Source: Notospermus geniculatus
Taxonomy: Eukaryota; Nemertea; Pilidiophora; Heteronemertea; Lineidae
Length of the DNA stretch: 64,000 bases
Assembly: GCA_002633025.1 (NCBI GenBank)
Contig: NMRB01000014.1
Coordinates: 848,336-912,335 of the forward strand
Reading direction: 5' to 3'
The number at the start of each line of letters is the position of its first letter. Position 1 is the first letter of the stretch. Shown here piece after piece: positions 34,401 to 46,400 of the stretch. The notes below the pieces were generated by a model. That model was not told the DNA's origin. It worked only from the letters and a program-made list of their open reading frames with translations, and did no database searches. Both the position numbers and the translations under genes were made by a program.

Positions 34401-37400
34401 CTTCAATGGTAGACTGGCTACTTATGTTCGACTGCCTTCTGATAGAAAGCCGATCAAATTGCAGTAACATGACAACTCGTTTCCCACATAGCAGGGAGGG
34501 CGTGCAGATTTCAGAATACAGGGGCCCTGGCCACCACCGGGTCAGTGTACTGACATGACGGGTTGAGGTTTTTGTTTGTAGTGCAGGGCTTGCGGCATGG
34601 GACTCAGAAATTCCAAACAACCGCCAAATCACAGTATGATTATTTTTTTCTGGTGTTGAAAAGGGGGAAAGTTCGTTGAGAAGTCATCAGCCGAGTACAT
34701 GTATATACGTTTCGGGATTTTATTCACAACTTTTCGGCATTTCCACAATATATCGAATTTCAGTCCGTGGCAGTAGTGGAGACGGTTTTTTCCATTGACA
34801 TCCGCATTTATAACACCGCTGGTAACTTAAGTAATATCAGGTATGCAATATGCGTCATCCCTGTAAAGCATCGACTTCTTTTAACGACTATAGGCTTACC
34901 TTTTTCGCATGGATGCATTTAGGAAGTAGACTTTTGTTCTTATGTTACGTTCGAAAGCAGTCAGTGCGGCTACCAACCAATTTTTCAATCCCCCAATTAC
35001 TTTCCATGACTAACTAACTTATGATTCTGGAACAAGTTCGTTTTTTCGAGTTATGTATGACTATTACTGTGCAATTAACCTAAAGTTAATTTCCATCTTT
35101 TCCAGTTTCATTGGTATGATATTTGTGTAGAAATGTGTACATTAATGTACGTCATTCTTCACCACGTTCGGAGAGCGACAGAACTGATGGATTCTACAGG
35201 GAAGTCCGGTTAACCAGACTAACCAGGATACCACACTGCCTTGGTGGCTCCGAGCTGCCAAAGAAAAAAGACAAGAGGCGGTATAACTTGTATTGTGATA
35301 TGTCTGTTTCATTACTACAGTCAACACCTTAGGTGTTAGAACCTAATAGTTCTAACCATCAACGTTTAGTAGTCTTCACCTTCTTAGCCACAACTCTGAC
35401 AACGGCAGGTGCCATGAAGTATGCGTACTAATCCTANTGTAGTGCATGGCTTGCGGCATGGGACTCAGAAATTCCAAACAACCGCCAAATCACAGTATGA
35501 TTATTTTTTTCTGGTGTTGAAAAGGGGGTCCCGGAAAGTTCGTTGAGAAGTCATCAGCCGAGTATACGTTTCGGGATTTTATTCACAACTTTTCGGCATT
35601 TCCACAATATATCGAATTTTTTCTGGTGTTGAAAAGGGGGAAAGTTCGTTGAGAAATTGGGGTGAAAAGGGGGTCCCGGAAAGTTCGTTGAGAAGTCATC
35701 AGCCGAGTATATACGTTTCGGGATTTTATTCACAACTTTTCGGCATTTCCACAATATATCGAATTTCAGTCCGTGGCAGTAGTCGAGACGGTTTTTTCCA
35801 TTGACATCCGCATTTATAACACCGCTGGTAACTTAAGTAATATCAGGTATGCAATATGCGTCATCCCTGTAAAGCATCGACTTCTTTTAACGACTCAGGG
35901 CTTACCTTTTTCGCATGAATGCATTTAGGAAGTAGACTTTTGTTCTTATGTTACGTTCGAAAGCAGTCAGTGCGGCTACCAACCAATTTTTCAATCCCCC
36001 AATTACTTGCCATGACTAACTAACTTATGATTCTGGAACAAGTTCGTTTTTTCGAGTTATGTATGACTATTACTGTGCAATTAACCTAAAGTTAATTTCC
36101 ATCTTTTCCAGTTTCATTGGTATGATATTTGTGTAGAAATGTGTACATTAATGTACGTCATTCTTCACCACGTTCGGAGAGCGACAGAACTGATGGATTC
36201 TACAGGGAAGTCCGGTTAACCAGACTAACCAGGATACCACACTGCCTTGGTGGCTCCGAGCTGCCAAAGAAAAAAGACAAGAGGCGGTATAACTTGTATT
36301 GTGATATGTCTGTTTCATTACTACAGTCAACACCTTAGGTGTTAGAACCTAATAGTTCTAACCATCAACGTTTAGTAGTCTTCACCTTCTTAGCCACAAC
36401 TCTGACAACGGCAGGTGCCATGAAGTATGCGTACTAATCCTAATGACATGCTCTATATATTACTAGTGATGGATGAGGCAGAAGCCAAAAATCAAAAGTT
36501 GCCTTTTTATGATTGTTTATCGTTAGTTGTGGAAAAATTGACAGACCTCTGTGAAAAATGAAAAGTATTCACTCCCATCAGTTCGTAAAGGATGGGAAAC
36601 TGGGAAATTTTTGCACTCATTCGTGACGGCCTTCGCGGACCTCTCACCACAGTCTTTGGTCGTGGTCCCCACACACACGAATTCGGGTGAAACCAGAAGA
36701 GTTGTCGATGTGTGTTATTGATACAAACAACATTTCGATGGCTTTTTTATATATGTGGTTTAAGAAATAATGCGTTTATGCCTGGTTACGATCTACGTCA
36801 ACAAACAACGGCATGTAATCTTAGCTTATTCTCAAAAGTACCTTAAGAGATCAAGGGATACCTAGTGATTGATTTCCATCGGCTGCTGCTGGAAGGAGGG
36901 CTTATAGCATGCAGATGGTGGATCACTATGAAAGTGAATGGATGGGAAGACCACAATGATGGCAAAGGCTAGATGCCGAAAATTCTCTGATTCCTGAGGT
37001 TTCTTTTCTCGCCTACAACATGCAATTACCTGAATGCCTCCTTCAATGAGCAATCAACCGTAGACACTTTTGTACTGCGGACATTCCACGAAGAACGAGC
37101 ATTTAAGCCACACATCGAACATAAAAGCCACTACTTGCATAGCAATTTCAATAAAGAAATGAATTTGATTATTAACTTAATAGATATTTGCTTTTTATGT
37201 ATAGTGAAGTACATGTACTTGAATTGATATTGGTGTCCATGTAGTCTATGGAGTCATAATGACTCAAGCTATGCTATGCAATGAAGGCAAACTAATACGA
37301 ACTTTTTTGCTGTTATATACATATGCATCCTTTATCATTCCAGTAACATCGAATCTAATTTTCGTAAGCACAACACACTTCACCGGAAGTGAACGCCGAA

Positions 37401-40400
37401 ATGTGTTTCCGCTTTCGCGTACTTCCACAACGTGTTTGGCATCATGAATTACTCATGGCTTTCGTAAGACATCATAATTCGCTGGCTTTTGAACGATTTT
37501 AGAAGATGGGCGGTTTTGATGATGATTTCATCAGAAATGGCTTATTTAAGAATTTATGTAAGACGCGATGTAATTGTAATGCTCTTAACGTACTGAATAT
37601 CAGCCGAATAAACAAGTTGAAGCGTGATTTGGGCCTTGGGAATAGTCAATGTTTGTATAATTAGGATATGGGCGTATAAGTATCATGATCTGCTTAAAGA
37701 TTATTTCATTGAGATATCGTGATATCTCAATCTACTTAGGCTTACATCATCTCGAACGGTGGTGTTCTCTGAAATTACGCATGGCAAAGAACCTACAAGA
37801 ATCGGGGGGGAAAGTCAACCTTGGGTTGCCAGCGGGAACAAGTTCGTCACAAGCGGTACGTCACGACGCCTTACACAAGTCCCTTTGTCCTAGAGAACCA
37901 TCACCTTCCATCATGCCATTTTGTCGACTGTTAGGATTTCACATCAGTGTAAACAGAAAAGGAATCATGTTACCCACTTGATCTTAGTCGGCATTGTAAC
38001 GGAAATATTGGCACGGAGAACTGATGGATTAAATGGAGAATGAAACAGAAAATGGTCACAACATTTTCAGAAACAATTTCATGCTGAAATCTAATACTGG
38101 CCGCTGGAATCATGACAACTTTTCTTACAATAGCCATCCACGAGAAATATTGTTTTGTGCCAGGCGATATCTAACTGGAGGGAATGATTCAGAGGATCAT
38201 TAATCGGAAAGATGTAAAAGGAAATGGTAGAGTTTTGATTTCTGGAGATTCGCTCGTCATTATTCCATTGTCTACCGAACTTGAGACGGTAGTTCCTACC
38301 AAAGCGTGTCCGTTGACGAGCGGCCGAACTAATGACGGGTAATACCCCCATCACACTGAGCTAGTTCTCAGTACGTTCTTGAAAATTTTGCCGAACGGGC
38401 TCAAACTGTGTGCGAACGGAGTGGACGTAGTGGCAACGTTTTACAGTCTTTTTACGAACTTCGTGGACGGGAAGGGTGCTCCAGTACATCGAAGCATTAT
38501 TTGGCCAAGGGTACACGTTCTAGCCCGTTTTACGATTTTTTTAGGACGGGGCAGGACGTTTTGAGAACTACTTCAGTGTGATGGGGGTATAAGCAAAGGT
38601 TCTCTCAGAATGAAAATCAAAGATGCCCAGAACTTGACTTCACCGCAAATTTCTACGTTCGTTGCGGGACGGCAGTGAGAAATGTGGAACAACATCATCT
38701 TTCAGATCATGGTTCTGGTTGATCTAAGATAGGCATTTTGAGGGACAAAGCATGGTATGACTAGCCTCTGCCAGATCGTAGACGCTTTAAGAGGGTACAC
38801 GATCTGACTGAGCATAAAACCGAGCTGAAGTAGAGAGGTACATCTACCACTGCAACCACTACGTCCAACTAAAGCTCCACACACCACAGAAGCAAAATTT
38901 GTGTTTTCTGCCTGCAATGACTATAGATTCTTCAGTACCAAACCAAGTAGCTATACAACACCATCGTTACCTCCACCACCAGCATTATATACAACGTACT
39001 GTACATGACGCAGAAAATGTACATGTACAAGACAAGCACTACGGACAACAACGAACGGCACAAGAGAAGCACTTCCGGTAACACTGATAAGGATTCTGGG
39101 AAGGTGTGTTTGGGATTGGGGTGAACGGGAGGATTGGCATAGAAAGGAGATGTAAAGCTGGAATGGGTTATGCGTTTGATTTGCATTTTCGGAATCGCAA
39201 TGACTGTTGGCGATTTTTCTGTAATTATGTTGAGAATCATTTGCGGGTACCAAAGGATATATGCTCAAGGAATGCAGGGCGGGAATTGAATTTGGAAGTG
39301 TCCGGTGTTTTGGGGTACGGTACTCTGGATCCCGGGTCCGAAGCAGGACAAGGTGAAGGTTGAGGTGACCGCGCAGTTTGGGTGGTTAGTAGGGTAGCGT
39401 GACATTGACTATTAACGTGGTCTGAATGTGCCTACCTTTGCAGGCTTTTCGATGCGTGATGGGCTTGGTTTGGTCTCTGTAATACCCTTCCTTACAGTAA
39501 TGACAGTGGCGCCCTGCGGTGTTATGTCTGCACTTAAGGCATACTCCACCGCTCTTCCGACCCGACAGCAGATACAGCTCCTTATTAAATCGGCAACTTC
39601 GAGCATGCAAGTTACAGTTGCAAGCTGCAAAAATAAAATCATAGAAAACTTAAAACATCAGCCTACCTTTGCAAGCCTTTCTGTGCGTTATGGATTTAGT
39701 GTGATCCCTATAAAAGCCCTCTTTACAGTAGTGACAATTCCGGCCTGCTGTGTTATGTCGGCAATTTAAGCAAACGCCTCCACTCTTGTAGCCAGACAAT
39801 TTGTATAATTCCATATTGAAGCGACACTGCCTGGCATGGAGGTTACAATTACAGGCTGAAAATACAGAAAGAAGACGTTATTAGCAGCGGTTAGCGCGGT
39901 GATTGCTGCCCATGCTCCCTGGAAACTACAACTACTTCGGTTACATTTGCTGCTGCAGCTACCGCGGTTAGTCGAGAAATAGCACCGAGTCGGCAAAAGT
40001 CGATCCCGGAAGCAAGCGCTATCATTGTGTTCTTCCCATTGTCCAGTAGGTACATCTGCTGAACTAGGGAGGTTTAAAAACTTCTTGGCTGAAAAAAGCG
40101 CCTGAAGCGTGCAGACGATCGTCCAAAGCTCAAAATACTGTAACATCACCAATCGCTCAGAATAGCACTATCACCAGTCGCAGCAGCGCATTTCTCTCCT
40201 TTGTCATACAAGCAAACATTGTGTTATGGTTAAAGATAATATATCACGGATATTTTCGCGGGCCACGAAAATCATTGTTTATTTACATTTTGTTTGTTTA
40301 TGTCCAGTCTTTCTTTGTCTTATGAGTGATTTGTTGGTGATATTCCCCTCTAGAAATTCTTTTGATACTGAAAATATTCAATTTGGTCGGTTGGCATGTC

Positions 40401-43400
40401 CCAAAGGTAAAAAATAACATAATGTAAACATCCATGTTTATAAACATTAAATGTAAACAATGAAGTCGTGATACATTATCTTTAAAACTCTTCTTCTTTC
40501 TTTCTCTTCTTCCATGGATTCTATTAATCTTCCACGAAAGACCGAAGTTACCTTTACATTATTGAGACCTATGCATTAGCTTCGCCAGCCTGTTGCTGTT
40601 AGTAAAATGAACATTTTGTTGTCACATGTATCGCATGGTTTTCCAAATCTTTGCGGAGAGGAGGTTTAGAAATCAAACGATAAACGTAAACGTTAACGAC
40701 AACGTAATTATTGTACCGAAAATGCAATATAAAATCTGGTTAATGCGCAGCATGAAAAATAACGTTGTCCAATGACATAAAGTTTACGTTTATCGTTTGA
40801 TTTCTAAACCTCCCTAATATCATGCACTGTTCCTTATATTAGCTCGTCAACGTCTGTAGACGGGGGCTGGCGTCATCTAACATAAAGTTAGCGCTAACAT
40901 ATTACAAGACAGATTTTAGATTCTGATTTCAACCATAGGCGGAGAGTAATCAGAGAACAGAAATCTTTTGTCAATTTTTCATGTACAAGTATCAACTTCG
41001 TCCATTCAAAAATAAAGCTATTGGTTGGCAGTTTGGTAGACACATTTTAGAAGTTCTCGTGACACGTTACTTGGTTAGCTCGGTCTGTAGTTAAAATCAG
41101 CCCTTTGGCTGAAAAAAGCAACTATAAATGGCAAATTGGAAAGTTGCACGTCAGCCTAAAGCAAGCAATCTAGTGTCATTACTTAGGTACAGTTGCAAAA
41201 TTAGTTAAAAATCATTATCATGGTATCGGAGTATGGTCCGACCGGAACCTGAAATGGATGCAAACAGTATTAGTAAAAGGGTACGTGATAAAACCCTGGC
41301 ATAATTCATAGACATGAAAGGGATCAATGGTTGATGAATGTTTCACTATCAGGATCAAATGATCATATAGTGTAGCCTACGTTATGCGATATCGAGAAGT
41401 ACATGTACGTGGTCTTTAATTAATCAAAGTTTTCACAAACCGAACAAAATTATTTCTCATCAGTGTCATTGATTATTCTATGTACGTTTTTGTATTATCA
41501 AAGATATTTTGTTTTAATTCGCCAACCTTGCATCAACAAAAGAGACCATACCATTTTTTCTCTATAAATGGATTAATGAACAGAACATTCGAGTATTTTC
41601 ATTCAAATGAAAAACTAAATTATGCATATGAAGTGCATTAGCCAGGTTTTTAATTCAAAAAGTTTTCCGTATGGAGTAGTTCTTTAATTGCTATTTATAA
41701 ACTTCATACCTCCACCTGCGCTATGGTTGTAACGAAGCAACGATTAATTTGAATTTGAATCTTTTTTTCTACACACACATGATCAGCGTTTCGTCAGAGA
41801 GAATTTAATGAAAATTCTCTTTTTCATGTGTAATTGAAAAGATACGAAGGCATACGTCTACCAATCTCTAAAGCTGCGTGTACATTTTTCCAACATTTGG
41901 ACAATAATTCTTGAGCAACACGATCTTTTGACCCTGTATACCCTGGCTAACAAATTTACTTAGGGCCGTATTCAAAAAGGGTTATCATCGCGCGAAGACG
42001 CGTGAAACTTCACAAAATGCACACACTTCCACCATGCATTTGACAAAGTTACTCGCGTCTAAGTCTTAAACACCGTTTTTGAATACGGCCCTTAGTTTTT
42101 TTAGGGGTGAGGCCCGTAAGCAACTTCTTACATGTATATCGACAAGAATAATGGGCAATGGATTTAAGGTATCCTGCCCACAGATACCACGCCGTGTCTT
42201 CGCCGGGATTCGAACCCACGACAGTCTGATTGTGAGTCCGGCATCCTAACCATTCGGCCACGATGCTCCATGGCTAACAAAATATTTGAAAAAAAAACAT
42301 GTTGGAAAACGTTTTTAAGAAGGCAGCAGAAATACAAAAGACGTTCGGCAGAAACTTTCATTGGGGATAAAACCCGTTGAAGAAAGATAGGTATGCAATA
42401 TTCAGATGACAATGTGGCTATGTGGCAAACAAGGTACATTTCTTTCAATCTTATACTAGAGAGTTTTCGCAAAGCGTCCGTAACGCCAACGCGAACGCCG
42501 ATCCCATTGTTTGATGCCACGACGAGAGCACCGAAGAAAAGGATGGACGTTCACGTTGGCGTTTCGGAAACTCTCTAATGTATCTTGGCATCGTGCAGCA
42601 ATATACGTGCATAAAATCAAGACGTAGCGAACACTGTGGCAAGAAATTGACATTTCAGGCAATTCAGTGTATCTTGACTCCAGGCTGCGGTATCAAACAC
42701 GGCAATGGCGGTCAATCACGACCGTCTATTGCTTATTGGAAGCCAGACCCTGTACCATTGATCAGATAATTGCGCACGGAGGTAACACGATTCTGGTAAT
42801 TAAATTTGTGACACCGTAAGAATAAACCTTCTGGCACCTTTGAGGAATGGTAAATCGTTGACTCATACTACGTTATTGGCGATATCGGGGTTGGTGAATT
42901 AATTGGGAGCGCAAGGTATCGTCTGGTGGATGAAATTCCGGATGGAAAGAGTTTTGTTCAATCACTGACGTCGGAATCGAGGTAAACCATGAGAACAGAT
43001 GTATTCCGTCACATCAGCATCTTTCAGTTTTTTGCCACTGGTTGCTAAGTAGACCTTAGGCTGCTTTTCAACAAAATATACTTCTAGTATTCTCAATTAC
43101 CCATACTTGAAACAGTGATTGTCATTGATGTGTGCGGAATCGAAAGAGACGAGCTGATGAACTATGCTATCACTTTCGATTGTACGATAGACATTATTTC
43201 AGAGCAAATAGACAATACGTCAATGTTCGTACGTAGGTCTACAGTGCCAAAACTGCTTTAACACTGAAGGGTGCGATGCATGAAGTATGACCACTGGTTA
43301 TGGTACATAGGCTTAACGCTCCCCAGCTTCAGATCCCTGGTAAGAGGAGCCCATCTTGTCCAAATTAAACCCACGAGTCTCCGTTTCGTATCATTCTCTT

Positions 43401-46400
43401 GCACCTAAACAATCAAGCATGGTCTATGTCATTGAAACCCCGAGGTCATCGCAAACCACACTAACTCAATCTGAAGGACTGTCCTCCACACCCCAACACG
43501 GCATTTCCAGCGGAGTAAGAGAGGTCACCTGTGTTTACTCCCACCCTTACCACGCTTTACAAGGACCATCGTGCCCTAGTTGCTGTGTTGGTGCGCTGTT
43601 CATTTATGTATCTAAGTGTATTTGATATCAAGCATTCAATGGACCATTTAGGGGAAAGTAGGAGTGTCTGGAGGTCAGTAGGAGTCAAATCTATCAACCA
43701 ATTTCCTGAATAAAACTACAAAAGTTTTCGAGCATCAAGGATTTCCAATGAGTTGTGACTCTGGGCTTTTTACCCTCAGCACTACAAGTGTACATGTAGA
43801 CATTAGTTCGCACACGCTACCTCAGTCACTACTGGTGTACGACATTACTCTGCACACTCTACCTAAGTCATTACTGGTGTACGCATTACATGTACTTTGC
43901 ACACTCTACCCCAGTCACTACTGCTGTACGACATTATTTTGCACATTCNTTAGTTAAAAATCATTATCATGGTATCGGAGTATGGTCCGAACGGAACCTG
44001 AAATGGATGCAAACAGTATTAGTAAAAGGGTACGTGATAAAACCCTGGCATAATTCATAGACATGAAAGGGATCAATGGTTGATGAATGTTTCACTATCA
44101 GGATCAAATGATCATATAGTGTAGCCTACGTTATGCGATATCGAGTAGTACATGTACGTGGTCTTTAATTAATCAAAGTTTTCACAAACCGAACAAAATT
44201 ATTTCTCATCAGTGTCATTGATTATTCTATGTACGTTTTTGTATTATCAAAGATATTTTGTTTTAATTCGCCAACCTTGCATCAACAAGAGAGACCATAC
44301 CATTTTTTCTCTATAAATGGATTAATGAACAGAACATTCGAGTATTTTCATTCAAATGAAAAACTAAATTATGCATATGAAGTGCATTAGCCAGGTTTTC
44401 AATTCAAAAAGTTTTCCGTATGGAGTGGTTCTTTAATTGCTATTTATAAACTCCATACCTCCACCTGCGCTATGGTTGTAACGAAGCAACGATTAATTTG
44501 AATTTGAATCTTTTTTCTACACACACATGATCAGCGTTTCGTCAGAGAGAATTTAATGAAAATTCTCTTTTTCATGTGTAATTGAAAAGATACGAAGGCA
44601 TACGTTTACCAATCTCTAAAGCTGCGTGTACATTTTTCCAACATTTGGACAGTAATTCTTGAGCAACACGATCTTTTGACCCTGTATACCCTGGCTAACA
44701 AATTTACTTAGGGCCGTATTCAAAAAGGGTGATCATCGCGCGATTAAGACTTAGACGCGTGTAACTTCACTAAATGCACACACTTCCACCATGCATTTGA
44801 CGAAGTTAAACACACCGGGCCGTATTCAAAAAGGGTGTTTAAGACTTAGACGCGTAATTTCGCCAAATGCATGGTACATGTAGAAGTGTGTGCATTTAGT
44901 GAAGTTACATGCGTCTAAGTCTTAATCGCGCGATGATCACCCTTTTTGAATACGGCCCTTAGTTTTTTTAGGGGTGAGGCCCGTAAGCAGCTTCTTGCTT
45001 ATATCAGCTACCCCGGGCAATGGATTTAAGGTATCCTGCCCCACAGATACCACGCCGTGTCTTCGCCGGGATTCGAACCCACAACCCTCTGGTTGTGAGT
45101 CCGGCATCCTAACCATTCGGCCACGACGCTCCATGGCTAACAAAATACAGCAACATTTGAAAACAGGTTGGAAAACTTTTTTAAGAAGGAAGCAAAAATA
45201 CAAAAGAGGTTTGGCAGAAACTTACATTGGGGATAAAACCGTTGAAGAAAGATAGGTATGCAATATTCAGATGACAATGTGGCTAAATTGTAGCAAAAGA
45301 CGTACATTTCTTTCAACTTTACTTTAGCAAAGCCTCGAAAAGCCGCCCCAACGGGAACGCCGATCCCATTGTTGGATGACACGAAGAGAGCTCCGAAGAA
45401 AAGAAGGATGGGCTTTCGCGTTGGCGTTTCTGAAATGTTTTCGCAAATCCCCTGAAACGCCAACGCGAACGCCAAACCCATTTTTCGATGCTACGAAAGA
45501 CCACCGAGCAAAACGACAGACGTTCCCGTTGGCGTTTCGGGGGCTTTGCGAAAACTCCCTATTGGCATCGTGCACCAATACGTGCATAAAATCAAGACGT
45601 AGCGAACACTGTGGCAAGAAATTGACATTTCAGGCAATTCAGTGTATCTTGACTCCAGGCTGCGGTATCAAACACGGCAATGGCGGTCAATCACGACCGT
45701 CTATTGCTTATTGGAAGCCAGACCCTGTACCATTGATCAGATAATTGCGCACGGAGGTAACACGATTCTGGTAATTAAATTTGTGACACCGTAAGAATAA
45801 ACCTTCTGGCACCTTTGAGGAATGGTAAATCGTTGACTCATACTACGTTATTGGCGATATCGGGGTTGGTGAATTAATTGGGAGCGCAAGGTATCGTCTG
45901 GTGGATGAAATTCCGGATGGAAAGAGTTTTGTTCAATCACTGACGTCGGAATCGAGGTAAACCATGAGAACAGATGTATTCCGTCACATCAGCATCTTTC
46001 AGTTTTTTGCCACTGGTTGCTAAGTAGACCTTAGGCTGCTTTTCAACAAAATATACTTCTAGTATTCTCAATTACCCATACTTGAAACAGTGATTGTCAT
46101 TGATGTGTGCGGAATCGAAAGAGACGAGCTGATGAACTATGCTATCACTTTCGATTGTACGATAGACATTATTTCAGAGCAAATAGACAATACGTCAATG
46201 TTCGTACGTAGGTCTACAGTGCCAAAACTGCTTTAACACTGAAGGGTGCGATGCATGAAGTATGACCACTGGTTATGGTACATAGGCCTAACGCTCCCCA
46301 GCTTCAGATCCCTGGTAAGAGGAGCCCATCTTGTCCAAATTAAACCCACGAGTCTCCCTTTCGTATCATTCTCTTGCACCTAAACAATCAAGCATGGTCT

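Larger units (their letters stand above)
28726..34574. other. Netrin intron between LE2b and LE3, right copy of LE3 block and following sequence
   Basis: The right copy of the LE3 block extends to about 29010. Beyond it no coding segment is recognised. A 137-codon frame at 30465-30878 has no known family. A direct repeat of about 60 bp lies at 30311-30434. Confidence 0.45.
41201..43948. repeat. Assembly repeat, left copy (haplotype A; matches 43950-46922)
   Basis: About 2.75 kb from TTAGTTAAAAATCATTATCA to the N at 43949. It is repeated at about 98-99% identity outside two MITEs that differ in structure between the copies. Confidence 0.92.

Noticed and set aside
35123-36338. Pair of identical 69-codon frames suggesting a duplicated small gene
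   Set aside because: They are identical because the whole block is repeated across the N at 35437; no coding signal otherwise.
42185-42269. tRNA gene on the minus strand
   Set aside because: Boxes A and B are present, but the 3' acceptor strand does not pair with the 5' GGAGCAT, and the sequence continues into a SINE body with target duplications.
42164-42520. 118-codon frame and similar frames at 44937-45481
   Set aside because: They read through the tRNA-derived SINE and adjacent MITE palindromes; repeat-derived.
43356-43957. Open frames around 43356-43957 and their repeats near 46506-46989
   Set aside because: They lie in duplicated intron and minisatellite sequence; the repetitive protein patterns reflect the minisatellite unit.
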